Shown piece by piece: positions 6,736 through 15,567 of a DNA stretch of 45,621 bases. Source of the stretch: Prevotella disiens JCM 6334 = ATCC 29426 (GTDB lineage Bacteria > Bacteroidota > Bacteroidia > Bacteroidales > Bacteroidaceae); NCBI RefSeq assembly GCF_000613345.1, contig NZ_BAIS01000016.1:1-45621 (forward strand), in the 5' to 3' direction. The notes under the pieces are model-generated. The model was not told the DNA's origin, did no database searches, and saw nothing but the letters and a program-made list of their open reading frames with translations. Within the stretch, counting starts at the first letter, position 1. Each line of letters starts with the position of its first letter. The position numbers and the translations under genes were made by a program.

Positions 6736-9700
6736 ATGGCTAAAGAAAAGAAATTCATCACCTGTGATGGTAATGAAGCCGCAGCTCATGTGAGCTACAT
6801 GTTTTCAGAGGTAGCAGCTATCTACCCTATTACTCCATCTTCTCCGATGGCAGAACATGTTGATACATGGTCAGCTAAAGGCAGAAAGAATTTATTTGGT
6901 CAGACTGTAACAGTTCAAGAAATGCAGTCTGAAGGTGGCGCAGCTGGCGCAATGCACGGTTCATTGCAAGCAGGTGCATTAACAACAACATTTACCGCTT
7001 CACAAGGTTTGTTGCTGATGATACCAAATATGTACAAAATCGCAGGTGAAATGTTGCCATGCGTGTTCGATGTTTCGGCACGTACTATCGCAACACACTC
7101 ATTGTGTATCTTCGGCGACCATTCAGACGTAATGGCTTGTCGCCAAACTGGTTTCGCAATGTTCTGCTCTGGTTCTGTACAAGAGGTTATGGACCTTACC
7201 GCAGTGCCACACCTTGCAACTTTGAAGACAAGTATTCCTTTTGTAAACTTCTTCGATGGTTTCCGTACATCACACGAATACCAAAAAGTAGAATTAATCG
7301 ATGACGAAGCAATTGCAAAACTTGTAAATCACGATGATATTAAGCGTTTCCGCGACCGTGCGCTTTCTCCAGAGCGTCCTGTAACTCGTGGTACTGCTGA
7401 AAACCCAGAAACATTCTTCACTCACCGTGAGGCTTGCAACCAATACTACGAAAATATTCCAGAAGTTGTAGAAGAATATTTGGTTAAGATTAAGGAAATT
7501 ACAGGTCGTGAATACCACCTCTTCTCTTACTATGGTGCTGAAGATGCTGAAAATATCATTATCCTTATGGGTTCTGCATCGGAAGCTGCTCGTGAGGCTA
7601 TTGATTACCAAATGAAGCAAGGCAAGAAAGTGGGTATGATTTCAGTACACTTGTATCGTCCTTTCTCTGTTAAACACTTGTTGGCAGCCGTTCCAAAGAC
7701 TGTTAAACGCATTGCTGTTCTCGACAGAACGAAGGAACCAGGTGCTGAAGGCGAACCATTGTACCTCGATGTGAAGAGTGCTTTCTACGATGTTGAAAAC
7801 AAGCCAATGATTGTTGGTGGCCGTTATGGTCTCGGTTCTTCTGACACTACACCTGCTCATATCATTTCTGTATTCAACAACCTTGAACTCGCTGAACCAA
7901 AGAACCACTTTACAGTAGGTATCGTTGATGATGTAACCTTTACATCTCTTCCTTTAATTGAGGAAATCCCAATGGGTGGCAAAGGTACTTTCGAAGCTAA
8001 ATTCTATGGTTTAGGTGCTGATGGTACAGTAGGTGCTAACAAGAATTCAGTGAAAATTATCGGTGATAACACAGATAAGCACTGCCAAGCATACTTCTCT
8101 TACGACTCTAAGAAGTCAGGTGGATTCACTTGCTCACACCTCCGTTTCGGTGATAGCCCAATTCATTCTACTTATCAGGTGAATACACCAAACTTCGTTG
8201 CTTGCCACGTTCAGGCTTACTTGCGCATGTACGACGTAATTCGTGGTTTGCAAAAGAATGGTACATTCCTTTTGAATACTATTTTTGAAGGCGAAGAACT
8301 TGCTAACTTTATCCCTAACAAGATTAAGCGCTACTTCGCTCAAAACAATATAACTGTTTACTACATCAACGCAACAAAGATTGCTCAAGAAATAGGTCTT
8401 GGTAACCGTACCAACACAATTCTTCAAAGCGCCTTCTTCCGCATTACTGAGGTAATTCCTGTTGATTTGGCAGTTGAACAAATGAAGAAATTTATTGTTA
8501 AGTCATACGGCAATAAGGGACAAGATGTGGTTGATTTGAACTATGCAGCTGTAAATCGTGGTGGTGAATACAAGAAATTGGAAATCGACCCAGCATGGGC
8601 TAACCTTGCTGACGATGCAGAAGATTCAACCGATGATGCGCCAGCATACATCAAAGAAATCGTACGTCCTATCAACGCACAAGCAGGCGACTTATTAAAG
8701 GTTTCTGACTTCATCAAGTACGACATGGTTGATGGTACTATGCGAAATGGTTCGTCAGCTTTCGAAAAGCGTGGTGTTGAGGCTTTCCACCCAGAATGGA
8801 CTTCTGAAAACTGTATCCAATGTAATAAGTGTGCATACGTTTGTCCTCACGCTTGTATCCGTCCATTCGTTCTTGATGACGAAGAAATCAAGGGATTCAA
8901 CGATAAGACATTGGAAATGAAAGTTCCAAAGCCTATGGCTGGTATGAACTTCCGTATTCAAGTAAGCATTCTCGACTGTGTTGGTTGTGGTAACTGTGCT
9001 GACGTTTGTCCTGGTAACAAGCAAGGTAAGGCGCTCGCAATGGTTCCATTCGTTCGCGAACAAAAGCAAATTGACAATTGGAACTACTTAATCAAGAATG
9101 TTAAGACAAAGCAACACTTAGTAGACATTAAGAGCAACGTTAAGAACTCGCAGTTTGCTCAACCTTTGTTCGAGTTCTCTGGTGCTTGTGCAGGTTGTGG
9201 CGAAACTCCATACGTTAAGTTGGTTTCTCAACTTTATGGCGACCGTGAAATGATTGCAAACGCAACAGGTTGTTCTTCAATCTACTCTGCTTCTATCCCT
9301 TCTACTCCATATACAACCAACGAAGAAGGACAAGGTCCTGCATTTGACAACTCATTGTTCGAAGACTTCTGCGAATTTGGTATGGGTATGACTATCGGTA
9401 ACAAGAAGATGCGTGAGCGTATCACCAAACTTTTGACCGATTCTTTGACCGAAGAACATGTATCAGCTGAATTCAAAGCAGCTGCTCAAGCATGGATTGA
9501 AAGCAAAAACGATGCAGACAAGTCAAAGGAAACAAGTGCTGTTTTGAAACCAATGATTGCTGAAGGTGCTAAGGCTGGTTGCCCTATTTGCAAGGAATTG
9601 CAAACATTAGACCACTACTTGGTAAAACGTTCACAATGGATTATTGGTGGTGATGGTGCTTCTTACGACATCGGTTACGGCGGTCTTGACCACGTTATCG

Positions 9701-10296
9701 CTTCAGGCGAAGATGTAAATATCCTCGTTCTCGATACTGAGGTTTACTCTAACACAGGTGGTCAAAGTTCTAAGTCTACCCCACTTGGTGCGATTGCTCA
9801 ATTCGCTGCCTCTGGTAAGCGTATCCGCAAAAAAGACCTCGGCTTAATGGCAACAACATACGGTTATGTATATGTTGCTCAAATCGCAATGGGCGCAGAC
9901 CAAGCTCAAACATTGAAGGCTATCCGCGAAGCTGAAGCATATCCAGGTCCATCACTCATCATTGCTTACGCACCATGTATCAACCATGGTTTGAAAGCGA
10001 AAGGTGGTATGGGTAAGAGTCAAGCAGAAGAGGCACGTGCCGTTGCGAGCGGTTACTGGCACTTGTGGCGCTACAACCCACAATTGGCAGAAGAAGGTAA
10101 GAACCCATTCACACTCGACTCTAAGGAGCCAGATTGGAGCAAGTTCCAAGACTTCTTAATGGGTGAAGTTCGTTACCTCTCAGTAAAGAAGGCTTATCCT
10201 AACGAAGCACAAGAACTCTTCAATGCAGCAGAACAAATGGCGAAACTCCGTTACCAAAGCTATGTTCGCAAGAGCAAAGAAGATTGGAGCGAATAA
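6736..10296 (+). CDS. nifJ: pyruvate:ferredoxin (flavodoxin) oxidoreductase
   Basis: This 1186-residue single-chain enzyme oxidises pyruvate with CoA to acetyl-CoA and CO2 and passes electrons to ferredoxin or flavodoxin, a central step of anaerobic metabolism. The N-terminal pyrimidine-binding domain has YPITPSSPMAEHVD at about residues 30-43. Two 4Fe-4S motifs follow: CIQCNKCAYVCP at about 693 and CVGCGNCADVCPG at about 748. A further cluster-binding region starts at GACAGCGETPY near 815. The thiamine diphosphate domain has GGDGASYDIGYGGLDH near 970 and VYSNTGGQSSKS after it. The length is normal for the family and no residue is obviously missing. Codon use is more biased and GC-rich than in the neighbours, as expected for a highly expressed gene. 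A strong terminator follows at 10320. Confidence 0.98.
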   Translation: MAKEKKFITCDGNEAAAHVSYMFSEVAAIYPITPSSPMAEHVDTWSAKGRKNLFGQTVTVQEMQSEGGAAGAMHGSLQAGALTTTFTASQGLLLMIPNMYKIAGEMLPCVFDVSARTIATHSLCIFGDHSDVMACRQTGFAMFCSGSVQEVMDLTAVPHLATLKTSIPFVNFFDGFRTSHEYQKVELIDDEAIAKLVNHDDIKRFRDRALSPERPVTRGTAENPETFFTHREACNQYYENIPEVVEEYLVKIKEITGREYHLFSYYGAEDAENIIILMGSASEAAREAIDYQMKQGKKVGMISVHLYRPFSVKHLLAAVPKTVKRIAVLDRTKEPGAEGEPLYLDVKSAFYDVENKPMIVGGRYGLGSSDTTPAHIISVFNNLELAEPKNHFTVGIVDDVTFTSLPLIEEIPMGGKGTFEAKFYGLGADGTVGANKNSVKIIGDNTDKHCQAYFSYDSKKSGGFTCSHLRFGDSPIHSTYQVNTPNFVACHVQAYLRMYDVIRGLQKNGTFLLNTIFEGEELANFIPNKIKRYFAQNNITVYYINATKIAQEIGLGNRTNTILQSAFFRITEVIPVDLAVEQMKKFIVKSYGNKGQDVVDLNYAAVNRGGEYKKLEIDPAWANLADDAEDSTDDAPAYIKEIVRPINAQAGDLLKVSDFIKYDMVDGTMRNGSSAFEKRGVEAFHPEWTSENCIQCNKCAYVCPHACIRPFVLDDEEIKGFNDKTLEMKVPKPMAGMNFRIQVSILDCVGCGNCADVCPGNKQGKALAMVPFVREQKQIDNWNYLIKNVKTKQHLVDIKSNVKNSQFAQPLFEFSGACAGCGETPYVKLVSQLYGDREMIANATGCSSIYSASIPSTPYTTNEEGQGPAFDNSLFEDFCEFGMGMTIGNKKMRERITKLLTDSLTEEHVSAEFKAAAQAWIESKNDADKSKETSAVLKPMIAEGAKAGCPICKELQTLDHYLVKRSQWIIGGDGASYDIGYGGLDHVIASGEDVNILVLDTEVYSNTGGQSSKSTPLGAIAQFAASGKRIRKKDLGLMATTYGYVYVAQIAMGADQAQTLKAIREAEAYPGPSLIIAYAPCINHGLKAKGGMGKSQAEEARAVASGYWHLWRYNPQLAEEGKNPFTLDSKEPDWSKFQDFLMGEVRYLSVKKAYPNEAQELFNAAEQMAKLRYQSYVRKSKEDWSE

Positions 10297-10319
10297 AGTA
10301 ATTAAAAGCTAATACAGAT

Positions 10320-10354
10320 AAAAAGGAATCTCAATGATTGAGATTCCTTTTTTC
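10320..10354 (+). terminator. rho-independent terminator of nifJ
   Basis: Perfect stem of AAGGAATCTCAA and TTGAGATTCCTT with a short TGA loop, followed by a T run. It lies 24 bases after the nifJ stop. The A-rich 5' flank also lets it work on the other strand. Confidence 0.9.
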
Positions 10355-10761
10355 ATTGAATATATCTGTCTTATCCACCAATAGACCGCTAAAACAAGAA
10401 ACAATTATTGTCGGCTAATACATACAAGATTTTACCGCAGTTTTCCAACGGGGGCACTACATTTCCTCACAGAAGAACTTCAAAACATGACTGAGAAATA
10501 AAAAGACAAAAGATAAAGATCAAAACTCAAAATATGCCGTCATATTTCCCAAAATATGACGGAATATTCTGACAAAAATGACGTCATAAATAAAAGAAAA
10601 ACAAAGACAACAGTCGGCAGACTTGCTCGCATGACTATTTTTAGACTCACTCAACAGAGCGAAAACGAGTAAACCATCGCATGAAAACTACTGAAAACAA
10701 GGGAAACTAAAAGGACTGACACTTCGTGAATGAAGCGGCAACCCTGATTTATGATTAAATA
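10355..10761. other. intergenic stretch of about 400 bases with palindromes, no gene seen
   Basis: No reading frame with recognisable content is present. The stretch contains CCGTCATATTT (10537-10547) and AAATATGACGG (10552-10562) as perfect 11-base inverted arms four bases apart, followed by the palindrome ATGACGTCAT (10578-10587), which repeats the same TGACG half-site. These could bind a dimeric regulator, or belong to a small RNA. A weak stem CTTC/GAAG lies near 10725. The tRNA transcript from the right must end in this stretch, but no clear terminator was found. Confidence 0.5.
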
Positions 10762-10835
10762 TGGAGCGGAATACGGGAATCGAACCCGCCTCGCAGGCTT
10801 GGGAAGCCCGTGCACTACCGATATGCTAATTCCGC
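10762..10835 (-). tRNA. tRNA-Gly (anticodon CCC)
   Basis: The minus strand folds as a cloverleaf: acceptor GCGGAAT/ATTCCGC, D arm GCAT/GTGC, anticodon stem CGGGC/GCCTG with loop TTCCCAA (anticodon CCC), T arm GCGGG-TTCGATT-CCCGT, and an encoded CCA end (10764-10762). It reads GGG glycine codons. It follows tRNA-Thr by 67 bases and is probably on the same transcript. Confidence 0.93.
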
Positions 10836-10902
10836 TTAGTGCAACTTTTAATGAAAAAAGTTCAAGTTACTGCTTTTAACAACTTCCCTTCTCCAAGAGA
10901 AG

Positions 10903-10975
<73 letters not shown>

Positions 10976-10986
10976 AAAAGCGAATG

Positions 10987-11018
10987 CAAAGATACATACA
11001 AAATTGCAAATTTGCAAA
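10987..11018 (-). promoter_or_regulatory. promoter of the tRNA-Thr/tRNA-Gly unit
   Basis: On the minus strand TTTG (11018-11015), 20 bases, then TATCTTTG (10994-10987). The start of transcription would fall a few bases before the tRNA-Thr 5' end. Confidence 0.8.
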
Positions 11019-11058
11019 TATTATTTGCGAAATAAGATGTTTCTTTGCCTATATTTCA

Positions 11059-12576
11059 TTACAATCGTACTTTCTTTTTCTTACCAACACTCTCGTTTCC
11101 TACTCGGTCAAGCGCAGTTACAACGTATGTAAAACGCTCACTACCACCATCATACTTTAGTTTTAAAGTGGTATCATAAGTGATTGCTACGATTTTTGAA
11201 GGGTCTTCTAAATCAATATCTTCACCCTTAGCAAACCGATAAACAACATATTTATTGGCTTCATCTTGCCAAACTTTAGCCTTTGGAGCTTTCCATTTCA
11301 AAATATAACCCTCTTCTGTCCACTTTGCTTTCAATGAACGTGGCTTTTTGGGAGCTTTATCGTCAAGGAAAAGCATTTCTGGTTGAAGAGCAGGGTAACG
11401 CCAATAGGCTGTTTCAAGCACTTTTGCATAATTACCAGGATTATTAACGACCGAAGCAGCATACCAAAGAACGGCACCTTTCACATTTTCACAAGCCTCG
11501 TGCAGACGATGTTTCGCAGGCAATTGATGAGATTTCGGATTTTGAGGGTCAGCATTCTTTACTGTACGCAAAACATCTTCGCCAATATACAAAGGACGAT
11601 TGCTGGCATAACGATTCCACCAAGTGATAAGTTCTTTATAATCTGCGGCACGATTGCCAATTTCCCAATAAAGTTGCGGCACACAATAGTCTATCCAACC
11701 AGTATTTACCCATTTAAGCACATCGGCATACAAGTCGTCATAATTTTGCAAACCATTGGTTTTGCTTCCAATATTAGGTGCGCTCTTCTCGTTGCGATAG
11801 ATTCCAAAAGGCGATACACCAAATTTAACCCATGGTTTAACTCTATGTATGGTTTCGCTTAATTGCTTTATAAACATATTCACATTATCGCGACGCCAAT
11901 CTTGAATTATCCCAAAGCTACCACCATACAAACTAAACTCCTTCAAATCAGGAATGCGTTGTCCAGCAGCTGGATAAGGATAGAAATAATCGTCTATATG
12001 GAAGCCATCAACATCGTATCGCGTCAAAATATCCTCCGCAATTTTACAAATATAATCACGATTCTCAGGTATTCCAGGATTCAATATTTTAAGCCCATCA
12101 TAATCGAAAACTCGCTCAGGAGAACGCATTGCAATATGATTTGAAGCCAATTGCGTTGTCGTTTTCGTTTTGGCACGATAAGGATTTATCCATGCGTGCA
12201 ACTCCATTCCTCGTTTGTGGCATTGCTCTATCATCCACTCCAAAGGGTCCCAATAAGGCATTGGAGCTGTGCCTTGTTGCCCCGTTAAGAATTTACTCCA
12301 TGGCTCTAATTTGCTTGGATATAGCGCATCGCATTCGGCACGAACTTGAAATATAATCGCATTTACACCCATCTGCTGCAATTTATCTAATTGCGAAATA
12401 AGTGTTTGCTGCATCTTTTCTGTGCCAATGCCTTGAAATTGCCCATTCACACATTGTATCCATGCTCCTCTAAATTGACGTTTGTGAGGTAGATTTGCAG
12501 CAGAAACAACTGTGCTTGCATTAGTAAAAAACAACAATGCAAGCATGAAAATCTTTAGAAAACGGAATTGTCTCAT
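11059..12576 (-). CDS. secreted family-10-like glycosyl hydrolase (GHL10 / DUF187 type)
   Basis: This 505-residue protein has an N-terminal signal peptide (about 26 residues, ending near VVSAA). The catalytic part fits the GHL10 (formerly DUF187) barrel: RGAWIQCVNGQF near residue 35, FQVRAECDALYPSKLEPW near 96, HAWINPYRA near 148 and DGFHIDDYFYPYP near 210. The substrate of this group is not firmly known; YngK-like relatives are thought to act on cell-surface glycans. The last roughly 100 residues look like a fibronectin-III-type domain (YVVTALDRVGNES). It is the last gene of the sigma-factor operon, 30 bases after the Spy-like gene, so it may be a target or effector of that envelope response. 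Confidence 0.88.
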   Translation of the reverse strand: MRQFRFLKIFMLALLFFTNASTVVSAANLPHKRQFRGAWIQCVNGQFQGIGTEKMQQTLISQLDKLQQMGVNAIIFQVRAECDALYPSKLEPWSKFLTGQQGTAPMPYWDPLEWMIEQCHKRGMELHAWINPYRAKTKTTTQLASNHIAMRSPERVFDYDGLKILNPGIPENRDYICKIAEDILTRYDVDGFHIDDYFYPYPAAGQRIPDLKEFSLYGGSFGIIQDWRRDNVNMFIKQLSETIHRVKPWVKFGVSPFGIYRNEKSAPNIGSKTNGLQNYDDLYADVLKWVNTGWIDYCVPQLYWEIGNRAADYKELITWWNRYASNRPLYIGEDVLRTVKNADPQNPKSHQLPAKHRLHEACENVKGAVLWYAASVVNNPGNYAKVLETAYWRYPALQPEMLFLDDKAPKKPRSLKAKWTEEGYILKWKAPKAKVWQDEANKYVVYRFAKGEDIDLEDPSKIVAITYDTTLKLKYDGGSERFTYVVTALDRVGNESVGKKKKVRL

Positions 12577-12606
12577 CTCCTTGGTTTGTCTTATAAAAAA
12601 TAATTA

Positions 12607-13026
12607 TTATTTGCGTGATGCTTTCTTAAGATATTGTTTGTGGAAACGTCGCTCTGCCTTCAAAACATTGAATAGTTTTGTTGCAGGAATGACAAGTAAC
12701 ATCTTCTGGTGGTAAGCTTTTTCAACTTGTTTTATTTGAATACGCAGGTTATCACTGGTCATAATAGCTGTACGAGCCACATTATTATTTTGAGGCACAC
12801 ACTTTTGTTTGGCACAAACTGACGCATGTAATGCACGCTTTTTAACTTGCATTTCATCGTATATTTTGAAGAAATTATTCGCTTCTTTCTCTGTCAAATT
12901 TACCGTAGACAATATGTATTGACGTAATTCTGTCTTAAATTTATTGGGGTCAAACTTATGCTGCGCAAAAGTATTTATTGCACAACTCAAAGCTATAAAT
13001 AAAATAATTATCTTTTTCATATTCAA
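12607..13026 (-). CDS. small exported Spy/CpxP-like protein
   Basis: The protein has 139 residues with a clear signal peptide ending at INTFAQ. The mature part is basic and helical, with LTEKEANNFFKIYDEMQVKK, a pattern similar to the LTxxQ helices of Spy/CpxP-type periplasmic proteins often found beside ECF sigma factors in Bacteroidales. The family assignment is by pattern only. It stands 25 bases after the presumed anti-sigma gene and 30 before the glycosidase, on the same strand. A role in sensing or buffering envelope stress is likely from context. MKKIIIL at the third codon is an alternative start. Confidence 0.6.
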   Translation of the reverse strand: MNMKKIIILFIALSCAINTFAQHKFDPNKFKTELRQYILSTVNLTEKEANNFFKIYDEMQVKKRALHASVCAKQKCVPQNNNVARTAIMTSDNLRIQIKQVEKAYHQKMLLVIPATKLFNVLKAERRFHKQYLKKASRK

Positions 13027-13051
13027 TATGTTATAAGAAAAACATTAATGA

Positions 13052-13447
13052 TTAATTATCCGCTAAATAATTGTACATATCATCTTGGTCTATCATCATG
13101 TACTCTTCAGCCTCTTCCATTTCAGACGAATCTATTTTCTTTTGCGAAGTGGGTTGCATCATAAGTTTATTAACTTTTGTTTCAACCTTTTCAGCAGATT
13201 GATATTGCTGGAATAAATTTATGCTAGCCACACCTACAACGATAAGTCCAACAAAAGAAGCCGCAATAAGGAGCGGGCGAAAACGTCTAATAGGCTTGAT
13301 ATTTACTTTTTCGTGATTATTAGTGTCATCTTTAACTTCCACAATTTGAGAAATAATCTGCTCATCTAAATTGTCAAAGTAACCTTCTGGCAATTTAAAG
13401 GGCCGTTTATTTCCATATTCTGAAAGTAGTTTTTCTTCTAAGTTCAT
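13052..13447 (-). CDS. single-span membrane protein, probable anti-sigma factor
   Basis: The protein has 131 residues. The N-terminal cytoplasmic part begins MNLEEKLLSEYGNKRPFKLP and then EGYFDNL, a pattern typical of Bacteroidales proteins encoded directly after ECF sigma genes. One membrane helix (PLLIAASFVGLIVVGVASI) spans about residues 60-80, and an acidic periplasmic tail follows. The layout (sigma-binding head, one helix, periplasmic tail) and the position after the sigma gene suggest an anti-sigma factor, but there is no zinc-binding HxxxCxxC motif, so direct sigma binding is unproven. Confidence 0.65.
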   Translation of the reverse strand: MNLEEKLLSEYGNKRPFKLPEGYFDNLDEQIISQIVEVKDDTNNHEKVNIKPIRRFRPLLIAASFVGLIVVGVASINLFQQYQSAEKVETKVNKLMMQPTSQKKIDSSEMEEAEEYMMIDQDDMYNYLADN

Positions 13448-13512
13448 GACAAATGTACTTTATTTTATTACGATATTTATATGACGCGTCTACCAAGGAT
13501 AGGTTTAATGAA

Positions 13513-14061
13513 TTATTGATGAAGTTTGATATATTCCGTAATTTTCTTTACCGCAATATGATAAGATGCTTTCAACGCTCCTTCCGATGTTCCTAATACT
13601 TCGTGAATTTCAGGATATTTCATTTCATCATAATAGCGCATCAAAAACACCATTCGTTGCACATCAGGAAGCGTAGCAATCGCCTCTTGTAAAAGTGCTT
13701 GCCCTTCATCTCCGTCAAAATAATCATCTGCAATTAGCACATTGGCTATACCATTTTCAAAATTATCTGAACTAATAGCTGTCTTATTTTTCTGCTTGCG
13801 TATGAAATCTAATGATTCATTAATAGCTATTCGGTATAACCATGTGGAAAATTTTGATTTTCCTTGAAAGCTGCTTAAATTCTTCCATGCTTTCATGAAT
13901 GTATTTTGTAACACGTCATCGGCATCTTCGTGTGACAAAACAATACTGCGTATTTTCCAATACAGCGGTTCACTGTATTTTTTTACCAACTCAGCAAATA
14001 AAATTTGCCGTTTATTGGAATCTGATAATAATTTTAGTAGGTCTGTTTCAAGTCGTTCCAC
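13513..14061 (-). CDS. ECF-family RNA polymerase sigma factor
   Basis: This 182-residue sigma-70 factor has region 2 at about residues 20-95 (SHEDADDVLQNTFMKAWKNL, then FSTWLYRIAINESLDFIRK) and region 4 at about 120-178 (LPDVQRMVFLMRYYDEMKY, then SEGALKASYHIAVKKI). It has no region 3, as in ECF factors. It should direct polymerase to a small set of envelope-related promoters, probably including its own operon. It lies 29 bases after a small exported protein and 65 before the presumed anti-sigma gene, and is very likely co-transcribed from the promoter near 14430. Confidence 0.93.
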   Translation of the reverse strand: MERLETDLLKLLSDSNKRQILFAELVKKYSEPLYWKIRSIVLSHEDADDVLQNTFMKAWKNLSSFQGKSKFSTWLYRIAINESLDFIRKQKNKTAISSDNFENGIANVLIADDYFDGDEGQALLQEAIATLPDVQRMVFLMRYYDEMKYPEIHEVLGTSEGALKASYHIAVKKITEYIKLHQ

Positions 14062-14090
14062 AACGGGAAATGGCTTTAAAGGTGATAAGG

Positions 14091-14402
14091 TTATCGTATT
14101 GAAATCTTGCGAACGACCTTTCCTACCTTAATTATATAGCAACCTTTTGGCAAACTAAGGCTATAGCGTTTGTCTTGACCGTCGATTTTAATGCTCATAA
14201 CACGAACGCCCACAACATTATAAATGTATAATGTTTCATTATCAGCACCTTCTACTCGCAGAACATTTCCGCTTATTGAAATAGAAATTGTATTAATTTC
14301 TTGCTCTTGCATTTCAATGGTTGTTGCAGCTTGAACCATATTAGGCAAAGCAGCACCGAGCAAAATGAAAGCCAATAATAAAGTGTATATTTTCTTATTC
14401 AT
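14091..14402 (-). CDS. very short exported protein with a type IX secretion-like C-terminal tail
   Basis: The protein has 103 residues: a signal peptide (MNKKIYTLLLAFILLGAALP, ending near VQA), a short linker, and a C-terminal part that looks like a type A Por sorting domain. That part reads LYIYNVVGVRVMSI, then LSLPKGCYIIKVGKVVRKIS, matching the usual pattern of DxxGR-like strand, L-x-x-G-x-Y and a K-x-x-K strand. Nearly the whole mature protein is the sorting tail, without any cargo domain. It is the first gene of the sigma operon. It may be a sensor or competitor of the secretion machinery, or a remnant of a larger surface protein. Confidence 0.6.
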   Translation of the reverse strand: MNKKIYTLLLAFILLGAALPNMVQAATTIEMQEQEINTISISISGNVLRVEGADNETLYIYNVVGVRVMSIKIDGQDKRYSLSLPKGCYIIKVGKVVRKISIR

Positions 14403-14427
14403 ACGCAGTTTAAATATCTTATTTATG

Positions 14428-14435
14428 CAAAGATA
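14428..14435 (-). promoter_or_regulatory. -7 box before the sigma-factor operon
   Basis: The minus strand reads TATCTTTG at 14435-14428, about 25 bases before the first ATG (14402). The -33 region is poor (TTAG instead of TTTG about 20 bases upstream), which may mean weak or activated expression. Confidence 0.5.
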
Positions 14436-14514
14436 GTGATTTTATTTCAGAACTAAAGAAAAAACTATTTGCAATTAAAAATTTTAAGGTTAATTAAACG
14501 TTTTAATTCGATAC

Positions 14515-14544
14515 AAAAAGACTCTGCAAAAAATAGTGCAGAGC
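14515..14544 (-). terminator. rho-independent terminator after the acidic protein gene
   Basis: On the minus strand GCTCTGCA (14544-14537) pairs with TGCAGAGT (14528-14521) around a T-rich loop and is followed by five T. It stands about 27 bases beyond the stop at 14571 and separates this gene from the sigma operon. Confidence 0.8.
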
Positions 14545-14570
14545 CTTGTTCTTAATCATATATTTGAACT

Positions 14571-15383
14571 TTAGAAATCTTCATCAGAAATATCTTCTGC
14601 CCGTATATCTAAATCTTCAGGACTTTCTTCAAATGTAGTTCTGTAACTTTCTTCAATAAGTTTTTCTTCATCAAAATCATCTTCGTCATCTTCCATTTCG
14701 TTTTCACTCTCAAGTGGAAGTTCGTCTTCCTCTTCATCACCATTAGAAGAAGATTTACTCTTTGGCATGATGTCTTCAAAGTCATCAATATCCTCTTCAC
14801 TCATAGGAACTTCGGTCTTTTCTTTCACAAAAATAGCTTCCGTCCATGCACCTTTACTAATTTCGAGAACTTCGTAACCTTCTTCTACTTTTTTATCATA
14901 CAACCCACCCTCTTTTTTCAAGCGAGCAGTTGGCAATGTTGTTGTAGTTACTTCAAAAGCTGAGAGTATAATATCTTGAGTTTCTTGTGGAAGACTATCC
15001 CAACCGCCACCGAAATTTGCTTCTAAAACTTCTACTATTTTGCTAGCAGAAACACGATGAATATTGTTTTTTGTTAAGTCTGAAATACGATTAATAGGCT
15101 TTTTCTTGATTGCCCATTTAATGGTTGTATTATCATCAAGGCGAACTTGACCAACTTTGCAACCTCTATCTTCATATTTTTTGATTACTTCGGGTCTATC
15201 AACTTTCACCTCTTCTACTATAAAAGCACTTTTTATAACATCAAGAAAACTTTTCTCATTTCCTTTTAAATCTGTATCGCGTTCGGCTTGACTCCATAAT
15301 CTGAAAATATCATTTTCTTGTATGTCCCAAACAGTTGTCTTTGTTAAATTTTTCAGTGAAAGTGATTTTCCTTGTCGCTTCAT
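14571..15383 (-). CDS. conserved acidic protein of unknown function
   Basis: I do not recognise a family for this 270-residue protein. The N-terminal two thirds look folded and soluble (for example RVSASKIVEVLEANFGGGWD and ETQDIILSAFEVTTTT). From about residue 195 the tail is extremely acidic and low in complexity, with long runs of Asp and Glu (EEEDELPL, then MEDDEDDFDEEKL). There is no signal peptide or membrane segment, so it should be cytoplasmic. Such acidic tails occur in proteins that bind basic partners or contact nucleic-acid complexes, but no function can be claimed. It is a single-gene unit with a perfect promoter upstream and a terminator downstream. Confidence 0.8.
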   Translation of the reverse strand: MKRQGKSLSLKNLTKTTVWDIQENDIFRLWSQAERDTDLKGNEKSFLDVIKSAFIVEEVKVDRPEVIKKYEDRGCKVGQVRLDDNTTIKWAIKKKPINRISDLTKNNIHRVSASKIVEVLEANFGGGWDSLPQETQDIILSAFEVTTTTLPTARLKKEGGLYDKKVEEGYEVLEISKGAWTEAIFVKEKTEVPMSEEDIDDFEDIMPKSKSSSNGDEEEDELPLESENEMEDDEDDFDEEKLIEESYRTTFEESPEDLDIRAEDISDEDF

Positions 15384-15433
15384 ATTTTTTATTATAAACG
15401 TTGCTTTTTATTAATCATTCGAAGATTGTGGTG

Positions 15434-15464
15434 CAAAAGTATATACTAAAAACTAATCTTGCAA
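15434..15464 (-). promoter_or_regulatory. promoter of the acidic protein gene
   Basis: On the minus strand TTG (15464-15462), 20 bases, then TACTTTTG (15441-15434): a full match to the Bacteroidetes pattern, about 50 bases before ATG at 15383. Confidence 0.8.
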
Positions 15465-15512
15465 GAATTTTATATTAAAAATCAATCTATAATGAAAAAT
15501 CCCATAAAGTGG

Positions 15513-15543
15513 TTGGAAAAATCAAATAGATTTCTTAACTTTG
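15513..15543 (+). promoter_or_regulatory. promoter of rarA and probably the two genes after it
   Basis: TTG (15513-15515), 20 bases, then TAACTTTG (15536-15543), 24 bases before the rarA ATG. It is divergent from the promoter at 15434-15464. Confidence 0.8.
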
Positions 15544-15567
15544 CATATATACATTATATAATTTGGA

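Noticed and set aside
13448..13458. TACATTTG on the minus strand as a separate promoter for the presumed anti-sigma gene
   Set aside because: It lies only two bases before the ATG, so transcription would begin inside the gene, and no TTG stands at the right distance.
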